From Halictus rubicundus (Eukaryota; Arthropoda; Insecta; Hymenoptera; Halictidae): a stretch of 64,000 bases of DNA. Below the pieces are notes generated by a model, which did not search any database, was not told the origin of the DNA, and saw only the letters and a list, made by a program, of their open reading frames with translations. Made by a program: the position numbers and the translations under genes. This document shows, piece by piece, positions 1-12,063 of the stretch (the stretch's first letter is position 1; each line of letters begins with the position of its first letter). Where the stretch lies: NCBI RefSeq assembly GCF_050948215.1, contig NC_135164.1, forward strand, positions 2,547,116 through 2,611,115. Direction: 5' to 3'.

Positions 1-86
1 ACATTCCCAAAGAAGTATATATGAATGTTATATCTATTTTCTGACATGATTTTTTTCCACCTAAAACGACCATTCGTCCCACAGTG
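1..86 (-). mobile_element. End of a truncated Transib-like element
   Basis: Read on the minus strand from position 86, the sequence starts CACTGTG and continues GACGAATGG, then a run like TTTTAGGTGGA. This matches the ends of the 3681-5080 element base for base at most positions. The heptamer resembles the CACAGTG of V(D)J recombination signals and the CAC-type ends of Transib transposons (known from the family). The other end must lie upstream of the window. Family assignment is inference from the terminus only; no transposase is visible. Confidence 0.5.
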
Positions 87-570
87 AGCTGGCGCGGTCC
101 GCGGTGCGCAACTCTCCCACCCCAATTAATTTCGGTAGATTTCGATCGCCGGGATAGTAATTGTAGCGACCATGGTACGTGGGAACGTTGGAATTTTCGG
201 ACGTGGAAATTCCATCATTTTCCGTCATTTAAGTGACGATTGCCAGAACCTCGGCCCGACCGTTACAGCATCCTCAAGAGTAACGTCTCCGGATGCAGTT
301 GTTTTCGGGAGGAAACTTTCTCCATGCCCTTGTGGGGGTGGAGAACCTCTCCCCTTATTTTAACGGTTTTCGGGGACTTCATTAACGCGCCCTCAGGAAG
401 CAGGTAGTTTGGACTAGACGCATCGCGTTACGTTTGCGACCCGTTCATTCCTTGCAACATACTTTTAGCATTTTCTCATTGACATCTTCATCGTATTAAA
501 CAGTTTTAATACCAAAGTATTAGTTAGCGAGTTAAGATATTCATTCTCTACCTCCATATCCTAAATAATT
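87..570. other. Unannotated spacer
   Basis: No gene, RNA or repeat recognised. A 63-codon open frame at 172-363 is GC-rich but shows no motif and is not proposed as a gene. Confidence 0.5.
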
Positions 571-1110
571 ATCGATAAATTTGTTATTTCTGGCTGTTTA
601 ATGTTTATAACAATTTCTTTTGGTAATGATATCAACAAGCACTCCCTTGACCATCTTGCCATCTAATTATTTAGTAAAAATAAATTATAGAACTCGAGAT
701 AGAGAATAATTTTTAACCCATGAATATTCGCACGCATTAATTTATCGAACACAAATCACTGATAAATTTATTATTTCTGGCTGTTTAATTTTTATAACAA
801 TTCCCTTCGCCAATGATGTCGACAAACACTCCCTTGACCATCTTGTCTCCTAATTTTTTAGCAAAGATAGGCGATAAAACTCATGGTATAGAATAACTTT
901 TGAACCATGAATTCATTTATTGAATTAATTTATTGAACACAATAAATTTATCAGTGTATTATCTCACCTTGTTTAACGATTATAAGAATTCCTTTTGCCA
1001 ATGGTGCTGTCGAATATCCCCTTGGCCACCCTGGTACCTAATTATTTTAGTAACAATAAAGCACATCTCGAGCATGTCTGAAAGCATGTCAAAGTAACTT
1101 TTATGCATGA
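571..1110. repeat. Tandem repeat, about 188-bp unit, three decayed copies
   Basis: Units begin near 571, 758 and 946. Each contains a GTTTA landmark (596, 783, 971), a segment like CTCCCTTGACCATCTTG, and then TAATT with a TTTAGTAA-like stretch. The spacing of the landmarks is 187 and 188 bp. The third copy is the most diverged. The unit length is in the range of insect satellites, but only three copies are seen here. Confidence 0.75.
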
Positions 1111-3680
1111 TTATTGTGAGTATACAAGATACTCGATTCTCACCAATATTCCCGATTCGTGAGTTATTCTATTATTCTATTTGGGTAGAGTCGGTATTTC
1201 ATATCGTGCGACACGAAACTGGATAAGGTGACTGGCGTACTCCTATATCTCGACTATGATATTAGTTCCACAATATTAGTTCCGACCGATACGGTAGGAT
1301 GTAACACTCGTTTGTGCTAATATGCCAAGATTCATGAGTTATCGGTAACGTCGAGCACAACGCGAAAATGGTAATGGAGTTTTAAAGACCGACGAACGTG
1401 ACAGAAAAATACATTGGGTGATTGATTCGTTAACATATTATACTTTGTCTGTAGTCCGATATGTCGTCTGTGATAAAAGTACGCACGTGATTTCACTTAC
1501 CTTCTGTCTGCGATGATGTTCAAATGCTTCGTGTAGCAACTCGATGGCGCCACAATTCGCTCTGCATGTGTGGACCTTCAAACGTATAAGATCTTAACTT
1601 AATAAAAACATAATTCACTCTTCAGAAACAAGTATACAATTTTATCTCCAAAGATAAATGAAATTCTTAATTTCTAATTTTTCTTTCTCAGATATTTATT
1701 TATTTTCACATTGCGGTGTTCTCTCTTTCCGCAACTGTCGCGAAGGTCTCTACCGTAACTGTCACAATTGTATCCCCACAGTACTGTAATTTTTCTGCAG
1801 TATTCGAAGCGAGAACTGTCGAAACAAGAGGCGGATGGAAACGAGTTGCCTCGTCGCATGCGTTTCATTTACGGTTCAGAGTTAAGCTGCTCCGTATCCA
1901 GAGGCCCACGGGGATACTTTAGTCAGAATGCTTACTAGCCGCCGCTAAATTAGCGCCAGAATTAATCTCCATCCACTTTCGCATTCTACCTAATTCGCGT
2001 GTCTTTCTCAACGAATACAGTAATTTACACCTTCACCCCTGTGCCCGCTTCCGCGGTCATATTGCGAAAAACTTTAGAACTTCTCTGTCACCGACATAAC
2101 TCCCGGCGTCATTTTTTCCGAGGAAATTGCCTCTAAAACTTTTGATAAAATTCTTTAGAATAAACACAAACAGTACTCTCACTCTGTCCTTCGATAGAAC
2201 AGACCTGACATAAATTCGACACTGTCCAATGACACGTCAATGTTATCATTTACCCACGCATCTATACTGTTTTCTTTCAAAATAATGCTCTCTTAGCGAT
2301 ATCGGAAGTACTAAGATGCTTTTAATAAGAACGATTAAATCGGTACACCACGTTATTATATCTTTTACGTTTATTAATAATATCGCGATACCTCGCGGCG
2401 CTCGCGTTAAGAGCATCAAATTCCTCTCGACTTTTCTCGAAAGCGATGCGTTAACTTTTACGACACGGAACGGTCTCCACATGATGACCTGCCGGGACAT
2501 TTAAGGCCGCGATATAGATTCCTCTCCGGTAAAGTTCCTCGTAACACGTTACAACCGTTTTCGTTGTCGTCGATTCATTTAACTCCTCTCGCTGATCTTT
2601 CTGGCGTTATAGCTCGTCGGTACATCGCTCGGGAAATCTCCGAGATAACGAGCGGTTCGGCAATTAAAGGACCCTGGCCTGGACCTTTCAAGGTCGTAAG
2701 GAATAATTGAATTTTTCCCGAGGGATTCCTTCGGAACGCGTAACTGCGTGTGTGTGTGTGAATTCCAAATTCTCATAGTCTATAATTAAGTAATCAGTAA
2801 TTACGCAAACTGTACTTACGGTTATCGTTGACCACACGATACCGTTAAAAATTATTTACATAAAATCACACGAGTATAAAACAGATTATACCGACTTTCT
2901 CATAAACGTACTCGTGGCTAATGATGTTAAACTAGGAAAACAGGGAAAGGAATTTAGTGTAGAGATTAGGACATGCTGGCATTCGGAAGCAACAGATTAC
3001 GCGGTAAAACTCGCTGAAAAGAGGATGTGGACGATGCAATAACCTTAACGGATACGAAATAGCTCGTAAAACGAGTTTGCAAAGAATGTAGGCCAAATTT
3101 ATGGTAACACAGAAACACGTAGTTAAGTGCCGGAAAGGATGCTGTAGGGAAACGGTTTCATCCCTCAAAAAGGGGTTGGTATGCGAGAAACGTAGATGCA
3201 CGGTCTTTATTATGCATGCGTTCTTCAACTGTACAAACGCCAGATGCACGGTAATGTGTAAGCTACCGTTCGCAAAAGATTAGTTTAACGACATGTAAAC
3301 ACGACTCTGTAGAACAAATATTGATTCAGGGTTACCTCTAAATAGAAAAGATTTAATTGATACGTTTCTCAACGCTTTGGATTTCGTGCAGGACAATACA
3401 CCGTAAGAAGGAAAAGGGAACTTCAGTCTTGTAAGTTAAAAATTGTTCCACGATGACGCACTCGCTTGACGTTAAGTCACCAGGATAATCCCAGATTTAC
3501 AGTCGTCTGGTCCGTCATTCACCCTTGACTTCTGCTCCCAGCACACGAAGAGTTGCGAGGTACAATGACTTAAGGTTACTGAACTCCTCGCGACCTTTCG
3601 TGCCTCGCAGTACGTTTCTCAGAAATCTGTCGATTCAACGTTTAACAAATTTTTCGGAAAATTCCCTTTTCATTCCTACA
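1111..3680. other. Unannotated spacer
   Basis: No recognisable gene. Short open frames on both strands carry no known motif. A (TG)n microsatellite lies at about 2748-2760. Confidence 0.5.
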
Positions 3681-5080
3681 CACCGTGTGACGAATGGCCT
3701 TTATAGCTGGACAAAATTCTAAATCGCCTATTTTTCTATATTTATCGATTAATATGTTTACAGTTGTATAAAATATGAATAATTATTAATTTTTTACAAC
3801 ATTTAGTTGGTTTTTGTTAATTAAACAATATATTTTAAGTGATTTATAATTAAATATAAAATACAACAAAGTTAGTCATGGACCTATGTAACACAGAATG
3901 ATTTAACAAGTACTAGGTATTATCAAAGAAGACGTCATTTTTAATTATGGACAAAAAGAATGTAATTTTGGAAAAATTATAGAAAATGTTACTTTTTAGA
4001 GATTCAGACATATTCTAATGGGAAGGAATTATTCTTTGGTTTAGTATAAGCTTATGTTGTTTATACCAATTTGTTTAGATTCATCTAAAAATTTGTATTT
4101 CCTATCTAAACTTTTCATAATTTTTGTAAGGAATGAAATGTTTTGATTCAACGTACCTGATTATATCTAAGGAAGATTTTGTTATAACGTTTTCACGTAT
4201 AAAGTGATAACGTAACAAATAAAACACTAACAACAATCAAAGTAATTATAACAATAAAAATACAACAATAACAACAATAAAAATAACGAAACTGAAAGAT
4301 ATAAGAAAAACGCAAGGGAGATGTACACTGCACGCTGATCGCTCTGAGACTGAAGAAACGAATTTTCATACGAAGAAAGTTCAGAGGAAAACTCGGGGAT
4401 CTTATCATTGTTTATTCCTTCAATATACAATGAATGAGACTAAACAAACCGTTAACAATAAGTGGCGACGGCAATCGGCATTGTCTGCGTTCGAAACGCC
4501 CGGCCCGAGCTATGATTGTCACGAGCGTGTACGTAAAACGACGTAACTTCATTGTAAAAATTAGTATAGTTCTGCAACGTTCCGCAAGCCAATTTTGGTA
4601 TTAAAATAAAGTAGAAATTCTCTACTTTACTATATGTAAAAATCATCGCGTGGAACGACGTGGCGCATAGACTAATTCATTAACGAAGAGTAGTAACATT
4701 GGCGTTTTTGGGGAAAAATAAGCACCGTCTTTGACACTTAACTTACAAAAATAGAGGAATGTTATCGATAATTTGGAATTACTAAAGTGAAAATAAATGT
4801 TTTGAGATGTTATATCCATCATATATAGGAAATTTAAACACTCTTTAGTACATTTTAACAAATTTCTAGCGCGTATGGAAATGTGCCCATTCATTTATAG
4901 GTTAGGTGTTCGTCTTTTAGGTGAAGTTTACACGCTCTGTAAACATACAACAAAAGAATTTTAAGTTTTAATATTCAAGGGTTTTAATACATGGTTATTT
5001 TAGATTATATTAGCACAGTTAGTTTTAGTTTATTTGAAAGTCAATTTTGTCCAGCTAAAAAGGCCATTCGTCACACTGTG
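3681..5080. mobile_element. 1.4-kb non-autonomous Transib-like element
   Basis: The ends are inverted repeats of about 38 bp with two mismatches: CACCGTGTGACGAATGGCCT at 3681 and CACAGTGTGACGAATGGCCT reading back from 5080. Both continue to GCTGGACAAAATT. Flanks are ctaca (3676-3680) and cgaca (5081-5085), a 5-bp duplication with one mismatch. CAC-type ends and 5-bp duplications are features of Transib (family knowledge). The interior is AT-rich with no transposase, so the element would have to be moved in trans. A CACTA/Chapaev-type origin is possible but the flanks fit 5 bp best. Confidence 0.6.
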
Positions 5081-6639
5081 CGACAGCTTGATGAGCAAAT
5101 ATAGAAATCAAACTTGCAAGTTAGCATAGTGATAATGAGATTTGTAAATTTGCTCACTCAACGAATTCTCAAAAAATTAAAATTACAAAAAAGGGGGGGG
5201 GGCGGTGTGCTATCTAATTAATATTCTAGCATAATAACAGCACGAGGAGAACGAGAATGTAAAAATATTTGTACAAACGAGCTTTAATCAGTTTGGATCA
5301 ATAGTTTGAGGAATCACAAAAAAAAAAATCGAAATTCCCGGTATTACTGGATTTTAGCATTAACATTTTCCGACAGATATGCACTGTTCCTGCGTTACCT
5401 AGTTCCACTTTGAGAGCTGTTATCGTCGGCTCAACGCGCACATGGGCCAGCACTAATATGGATGATCTTCTTATTCATGCGTGCACATTGTTCAAATAAG
5501 CTGATTTTAAACTAAAACGATATCAGTGGGCATTGTCGTGCAATATTTCGCAGTCCTGCGTTTATATCGGATTGACGAATGACAGAAATAGCTTCCTAAT
5601 AATGGGAGCTAGACTTTATATTTCAAAATTATAGAATGAAGTCCGTATCGGGAATATTGAACGTGCACGGTTAGGTATTCGAGTGTTTCAAATCAGAGCG
5701 TATATATATCTATGTATATCCTCCCTATAAATTAGATCACACCTATGTGCCTCTGTTTCGAGAGCTTCAATTATCCCTCGCACGCTACTTAGAAATAATT
5801 GCTCAGATAATCCTCGTTCTCGTTTTACATTTTAATTCAACGATATTCGAAACGAAATATTCGCTGTGACTTTGACATATAAAATATAGGACGGATATGT
5901 TTACACTCCTCGGTGACCGGTGATCAAGGAATAGAGTGACTCCTGGAGGATAAACGACTTCAAGACCCGTTTTGCTGACATATATCGAGAATTCACTGTA
6001 TCTTGAGCAGAACAAAATGGGTAAATTTTAGATAGCGTCGCGGTGATTAAAAGTCACGACTAGCCAGGGATAACGAATCGAAATAAGCGTTCGAACGAAA
6101 ATGAGGGTGTTCCGAGCGAGACTACTGACCCAGAAAAATCGCCGGAAAATAATACGGAACTCCGAAAAAAAAAAATAAGAAAACAGACGAAAGAAACGCT
6201 GACCTCGCGTCTGACCATCTGAAATCGATGATAACGCGAGAGGGAAACGCCGGGACGCGGACGAAATTGCTGATCGAACGCATTCTCGAGTGTCAGCATA
6301 AAAGCAGGACATTGGGCGTGTACAAAGCTGCCGCCGAATGGACAGCTCATTGTATAGAAAATAAATAAATTATCAGTAACCGAGCACTGATCAAATATCG
6401 GTGATCAATACCCCATATGAAATCGCGAAAGGGAAACCCGGAATATTATCGGATAAATGCGACAGCTTGAGAGAACGCGACGCTTGGTTTCACACGGATC
6501 TGTTGAAAACAGCTCCGACGAAGAGGAAAATCGTATTTTTGCAAAAATGCATTCGACTTTTTCCATGGAAGGGAAGGGGTTACGGCTCGGTCAGCGGGGT
6601 GCGGACGTTTCTTGTAAAATATTATAAGACTTTGTTCTA
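5081..6639. other. Spacer with one dispersed repeat copy
   Basis: No gene recognised. A poly-G run lies near 5194-5201 and a TA-rich simple stretch near 5700-5720. The dispersed repeat at 5893-5998 is listed separately. Overlapping open frames on the minus strand at 6028-6350 have no recognised motif. Confidence 0.5.
5893..5998 (-). repeat. Dispersed repeat, CAGTGAATTCTC family, copy A
   Basis: On the minus strand the copy begins CAGTGAATTCTCGATATATG at 5998, preceded by TA. It runs through a GTCGTTTATC segment and ends near a GTGTAAACATAT motif at about 5893. Copies at 12482-12615, about 19728-20520 (split), about 21490-21592 and about 54610-56470 (split) share the start, and copy B also shares the GTGTAAACATA end. 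The TA plus CAGTG start suggests a Tc1/mariner/pogo-type non-autonomous element, which is inference. Confidence 0.5.
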
Positions 6640-6643
6640 TTAA

Positions 6644-6878
6644 CACGTTGAATGCCACGTCACCCATATGTGGGTGACGGAATTATTTGTGCAGGTTTTA
6701 AAATGAATTTTTACGTTGATATCTTCACTGTACCAAACTTGATTAGGATCTGTAATATGCAAGAAAGTTAGAGGACTACTCGGTATCATACATTTAATTT
6801 TTTGCAATTTTTATTTCATTAAATAACTTACTTTGATTTTATGGAATTTTGGGGGTTTCTAGTTTGGCGATCAAAGTG
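6644..6878 (+). mobile_element. 235-bp TTAA element, copy 1
   Basis: TTAA is present on both sides (6640-6643 and 6879-6882). Ends are CACGTTGAATGCCA and, inverted, CACTTTGATCGCCA. A second copy of the same 235-bp length lies at 15348-15582 in the opposite orientation. TTAA duplication is the hallmark of piggyBac and Kolobok transposons. There is no coding capacity, so this is a MITE moved in trans. A CACCCATATGTGGGTG palindrome lies just inside the left end. Confidence 0.8.
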
Positions 6879-7280
6879 TTAAAATACTGCTTCAAATATC
6901 GTGTTATTTATAATTATTTCATGCATTGAAATATAAGTAAGTATATCAAATGATATATTCCAATATTGTTATGAATTATTTCCGTGATCCTTTCGCGGCT
7001 TGTCTTTCGATAATTTGAACTTTCGATCGAATTCAATGTAACATTTGACACAGAATATACTGTAACAGCAAATTTCACGGTGCCTCAGCATCAGCATTTT
7101 AAATACATATAAAACGATACGGCGCTCGTGATAAAACCATTATAAAAGATTTCATTTTGCCGCGCTGTTCGCGGAACCAGCTACAATAAAATTTCACACA
7201 ACATCGAGTCAATTCGTTTGATTACACAGAAATGGACTACTAGGGCGATCAAGTTCTAAATGTCGACAAATCATTTTTAA

Positions 7281-8126
7281 CACTAGGTTTACGGAGCATT
7301 AAAAGTAAGTATGTTACATTACTTTATAAAAATAAGAAGAAAATGTGTCCATCCAAGTTTTCAGCCATTTTAAAATAATATATAGGGTGTCCCACGTAAC
7401 AGTTTTCACGATTTTTTAAGTACTTGCGATAATCTGACAAAAAATATTTTCAACAAAAGTTGATCAGTTTTCGATTGGCTATATATTGCAATAAAAAGTT
7501 CGAAAAACATTTTTTTTATAGTTTTGTCAAATGGCACTTTACATGTTTGACTTAACAGTATTATAGCCCGTGTCAAGACAAATTCAACGACCAAGTATAC
7601 CATGATTTCAATTCGACCATTTTATGTGACTTTTTTACGAAATCGTTTGCGTTCATTTAGTCAAGGTTTCTGAATTGAATGTAATTTCGAGTCTTAATAA
7701 TAAAAACAAGTTATTATCGCCCATTCAAGCAGATTGTCATGTTTTGTTGAAATTTTCATTTCTTCGCCTTCAAGGTCATCCCCAAAGTCATGGTATACTA
7801 GGTCGTTGAATTCGTCTCGACACGGGCTATAATACTGTTAAGTCAAAAATACAAAGTGCTATTTAAAAAAATGAAGGTGACCTTGACAATACTATAAAAA
7901 AAAATGTTTTTCGAACTTTTTTTATTGCAATATATAGCCAATCGAAAACTGATGAACTTTTGTTGAAAATATTTTTTGTCACATTATCGCAAGTACTTAA
8001 AAATACTGTATACCTAAGGAGATAAGTTTGTTGAATAATTCCACGTAGATGGATCTTCACAATCTCAATAATCGTAAATTAAAAATATTAGAACCCGCCA
8101 TTTTGACGGGTCCCGTAGACCTAGTG
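7281..8126. mobile_element. TTAA element with a nested foldback
   Basis: TTAA occurs at 7277-7280 and 8127-8130. Inverted ends are CACTAGGTTTACGG and CACTAGGTCTACGG. Inside, a large inverted repeat has arms at about 7412-7602 and 7789-8004 separated by about 185 bp. The arms carry the shared landmarks AAGTACTTGCGATAA, ATTGCAATATATAGCC and GCCCGTGTC. Open frames inside the arms are by-products of the repeat. The ends are piggyBac-like by target site; no transposase is present. Confidence 0.7.
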
Positions 8127-8130
8127 TTAA

Positions 8131-10774
8131 TTTCACTCCTCTGGAAAAATTTCTCCACTTTCTGTTTCGGGTTGTTGTGAAATTAGTTTGCATTGACCTG
8201 CTTTCAATTTCCCGTCGCTTCTATTATGATAATAGCTGTTGACAGTGTTTTCTAGTTTTCAAATATGAATTTCGTATTTATTGCGCGCGATCGGAAACAT
8301 TCTGCCAGGGGGTTGTGTAATTCGAGCGAAGGTCATCGTGGAATGCAGTCGCAGGTGTGCGTCGTTGCTTCGCGTGTTCGACCAACGCTTTGGACGAATA
8401 AAAAAGGAAAAAATGGATAGGAAAAGCAAAAAGGAAAAAATGGATAGGAAAAGCAAAAAGAAAAAAATGAAAAAAAAAACCACGCGGTAGAGCGGAAATC
8501 GGGATTATTAACGTTGTAAACTCAAACAATAAACCACCGGGATTAAAAAGGCATACAGTGAAACTCGATTCCGGCTGTGTTGCGCGTTATTCTTGCTTTG
8601 TCGACGAAGTCGTATCGGTAGTCAAGGATTAGTACGCCGCATTGAAATTATCGGTTGACCTATTAACGGACTCTCGTGGCGCGGGCAGGGCTCGAAAATA
8701 CGCCATTTTTCAGCGATGCCCCGGGCCCGGCCTTAGTCATTAGTATTCGCGGTATAATTCAGCTGCATCGCGGTATCCGCATTCGGGCCGATAAGGTAAA
8801 TAACGATCTGCCGACTGAGAGGTACATATTTTTAACGAGGTCCGAAACCCGTCCCGTTCCGTCCCGTCCCGCTCCTCCCGAAACTTCGGTTATCGAACGA
8901 TTACAACGGAACGAAGCGAACAATGAATTTGGATTAAAGAACCCCGTCGCGGCCGGCTAAATGAAATTCTATCGAGTATCGCGATCATATCGGCCGTCCG
9001 CGAATTAATGAGGTACGACGCGTCAGCTAAAAATAATAAGATCCGCGAAACGAGCAGCGCCGAGAATCAAATAAGCTTGATCGAAAACGATCAGAGTATT
9101 TTTTTCCCGATTACCGCGATAATGAGTTCGATTAACAGTACCTTTCAAATTTCAAAATATCGTAAGTGCAACAAGAAATCACTGTATCCACGACACGAGA
9201 AGTAATTAATCGAATATAATATAAATTCTATTCGTAAAACATAAACCGCGCACCAAGAACATTTGATAAACGGTTAATTCAGTTCCCGTATAGTTCAAGC
9301 TCGGCTGTAGGACAACAGGGGAATTCCACGCGGACACTGTTACAATGAATCAAAACGCGAGTCTCTGCAAAGGACTTCTAAATCACGTTATAAACTAATA
9401 ACGTGTCCAACGCGAATCCGCTCGCGCTCACGTCCGCGCGCTTTCATTTTCCATGGTTTCTCGTTTCGAATAGAAATTAATTGTCCTCCTCATTAGCGCT
9501 TCGATTTGAAACACCTGTAAATAACCCAGTGCAATATTGCTTACGCGCGTAGCTGCTCAGTAGACGCATACGTATGCGTGTGTCCGTGATCAATAATTAT
9601 AACGGTATCATGGCAATGAATTTTACTCCGCCGACCCGGTACTTACCGATTTCACAGGCGTGAATAACTGAAACGGCAAAATCGACTGTGTAATCTAAAT
9701 CCAAATTAATAGGTCGCATCGCCCCCCGCAATAATAGCCGTTATGACACACAGGAGGTTATAGTTCGCGCAATTTATTCGATCGACTGTCATTCTTTGCG
9801 CACGATTCTTTTCTGTTTTTCTGTTTTCATGATTTTCGAAACAAGAAATCACACTTTCGGAGGTTATTTCGGGTAGCGTTTATGGTTAATTTCAAGGCTG
9901 ACCGGATAGCAAAAGTTTCGCTATAGAATATTGAGCAAGAATCGCGGAGTTTGTATAATACGTTTAAATAATTAAACGTTAAATTAGAATTAGTAAATAA
10001 TATTAATAATTAATATTTGCACTAATTGTCAAGGCGAATGCAGGGCTTCGCCATGACGATACTATACCAAAATGCTCTACACGACGAAGGAGCAAAGAGC
10101 ACTCTTTTCCACGAAACGGAACGTAATTAACGGCATCGGGATTAGACGGCGAAGTTACGGAGACAATGCCCGTAGTGATTGCCTTTATTGCAAGTACGAT
10201 TGGCGAAAACACCGAGTCTGCTGGTACGCAATTTTCAATGACCCGCAATTTGGAACGCGCCGATATCCCGGGACCCGTCCACCGGCAAATATGGAAAGAA
10301 TCCCTTTGGCGATCCGACGAAAGAGACAAGGATTTTGTGTGGATTGAAAGGTCCCCGGAGAAGGGGTGAACATTCTTCCGAAAGAATCTTGCGTTACCTT
10401 GAGAAATTCGATGGTTTGCTCGACATCAAAGAAGCGGAAGATTAATAGTTCGACGCTACCGTCCCCAATACCGCTCCCGCTATTCCGAATTGGTATTCCG
10501 TTGGGGTTCAGCAGAATTCGAGGAAAGCGTCTGCATTACAGGATATTCTAAGCCGCACCAGGGATCAACGTATTACAGAACGAAACATTCCGGGACTTTA
10601 GTATCAGAGCTCACGCGAAAATCCATTTCCGAAAAAACTGGTTTTCAAGTTCCGGTAAGTACAAAAACACCGATTTTAGAATTTCCTAAAACAGTGAAAA
10701 CAAATACATATATTTTGAACATTTCGTTTGAAACTGTTTCGTTTGAGCAAATTTTCCAAAGGACTCACAACATA
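8131..10774. other. Unannotated spacer
   Basis: No gene recognised. Apart from the 27-bp repeat at 8401-8454 no strong repeat was found. Open frames at 8676-8960 and 10003-10347 overlap on both strands and carry no known motif. Confidence 0.45.
8401..8479 (+). repeat. 27-bp tandem repeat, two perfect copies
   Basis: A 27-bp lysine-rich unit is repeated exactly at 8401-8427 and 8428-8454, followed by a decayed A-rich third copy. Because 27 is a multiple of three, one frame reads a charged repeat (KKEKMDRKS twice), but no domain supports a gene. Confidence 0.8.
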
Positions 10775-12061
10775 TTAGGTTGGCAAGAAAGTAATTTCGG
10801 TATTTTTAGGTGAAATAAAATCAAAATTTTTTGTCAAAGCAATGAACTTTAATCAATAAAATATTTTCCATCTTGTTCTATGATCTTTTGCCTTCTTTCT
10901 GGTAGCTTCATAATTCCGCGCTCATAAAACTTTTGATCCTTCTCGGTGAAAAACTGATCCAAGTGCGATTTCAGACCATCATCATTAGTGAAAGTTTTAC
11001 CATTCAAAGAGTTTTGTAAACATCGGAATAAATGATAATCTGATGGTGCAATGTCAGGGCTATATGGTGGATGTGACATCACTTCCCAACCAAGCTCCAA
11101 TAACTTTTCACGTGTTACCAAAGATGTGTGTGGCCTAGCGTTATCATGGTGGAACACGATTCCTTTGCGATTTGCCAATTCTGGCCGTTTTTCTTTGATT
11201 GCTATGTCCAGTTTTGTTAGTTGTCGACAATAAACATCTGAATGAATGGTTTGGTTCCTTGGGAGAAGCTCAAAATACACAATACCTTTGTAATCCCACC
11301 AAACTGACAACATGATCTTCTTTTGGTGCAATTCAGCTTTCGGCGTGGTTTGGGCTGATTCATCACGCTTCGACCATGATCGTTTTCGAGTTGTGTTATT
11401 GTAAACAACCCATTTCTCATCACCAGTGATGATTCGCTTCAGAAAAGGGTCGATTTTATTTCGTTTGAGATGCATATCGCATATGTTGATGCGTTGCGTT
11501 AAGTGAATTTCTTTCAATTCGTGTGGAACCCAAATATCGAGCTTCTTAACGATCCCGAGACTTTTTAAACGATATTCTATAGCTGTATGCGAGACATTTA
11601 ACCTGTCTGCAATCTCTCGGACAGTTATATGACGATCCGATTCAATAATGGCTTTCATTTGGTCATCATCAACTTCAGACGGACGACCAGAACGTTGGTC
11701 GTCTTTAAGTGAGAAATTTCTAGAAGGGAATTTTTTAAACCAATTCTGGCACGTGCGTTCTGTTAAGCAATCCACACCATAAACTTCACATATATCTTTG
11801 TGAGCCTCGGCAGCTTTTTTACCTCTACAGAAATAAAAAAGCAATATGTGCCTATAATGTTCGTTTTTGCACTCCATGTTCAAATTGACACAGAACTAAC
11901 AATCTTAATCAAAATTACGTGTAATATGCTTCAAAAGGAACCTAAAAGATGCAGTTATGAAATGTCAGAAAGAAAACAAATGCAACGTTAGCAGAAGTCA
12001 ATCAAACAAAACATAAAGCCATCTATTAGTGAAAACCGAAATTACTTTCTTGCCAACCTAA
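10775..12061 (-). mobile_element. Complete mariner transposon
   Basis: The element is 1287 bp and flanked by TA at 10773-10774 and 12062-12063. The terminal inverted repeats match perfectly for 27 bp, starting TTAGGTTGGCAAGAAAGTAA. It holds one uninterrupted transposase gene on the minus strand. The size and end type fit the mellifera/cecropia side of the mariner family. Perfect ends plus an intact gene suggest a young, possibly active copy (inference). Confidence 0.95.
10849..11877 (-). CDS. Mariner transposase, DD34D, intact
   Basis: This 342-residue protein is the cut-and-paste transposase of the surrounding mariner element. It would bind the inverted ends in the nucleus and join the element into TA sites. 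The N-terminal part holds two helix-turn-helix regions (about residues 5-50 and 83-110) joined by a GRP linker at 64-66. The mariner signature WVPHEL is at 116-121. The catalytic triad is D153 (TGDEKW), D245 (HHDNARPH) and D280 (APSDYHLF), with exactly 34 residues between the last two. Length is normal for mariner (about 340-350). I chose the ATG at 11877; the frame is open two codons further upstream but without ATG. No stop or frameshift is seen. Activity is not shown by sequence alone. Confidence 0.95.
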   Translation of the reverse strand: MECKNEHYRHILLFYFCRGKKAAEAHKDICEVYGVDCLTERTCQNWFKKFPSRNFSLKDDQRSGRPSEVDDDQMKAIIESDRHITVREIADRLNVSHTAIEYRLKSLGIVKKLDIWVPHELKEIHLTQRINICDMHLKRNKIDPFLKRIITGDEKWVVYNNTTRKRSWSKRDESAQTTPKAELHQKKIMLSVWWDYKGIVYFELLPRNQTIHSDVYCRQLTKLDIAIKEKRPELANRKGIVFHHDNARPHTSLVTREKLLELGWEVMSHPPYSPDIAPSDYHLFRCLQNSLNGKTFTNDDGLKSHLDQFFTEKDQKFYERGIMKLPERRQKIIEQDGKYFID

Positions 12062-12063
12062 TA

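Noticed and set aside
7406..8060. Two similar 65-codon frames suggesting a repeated small protein
   Set aside because: They lie in the two arms of the inverted repeat inside the TTAA element.
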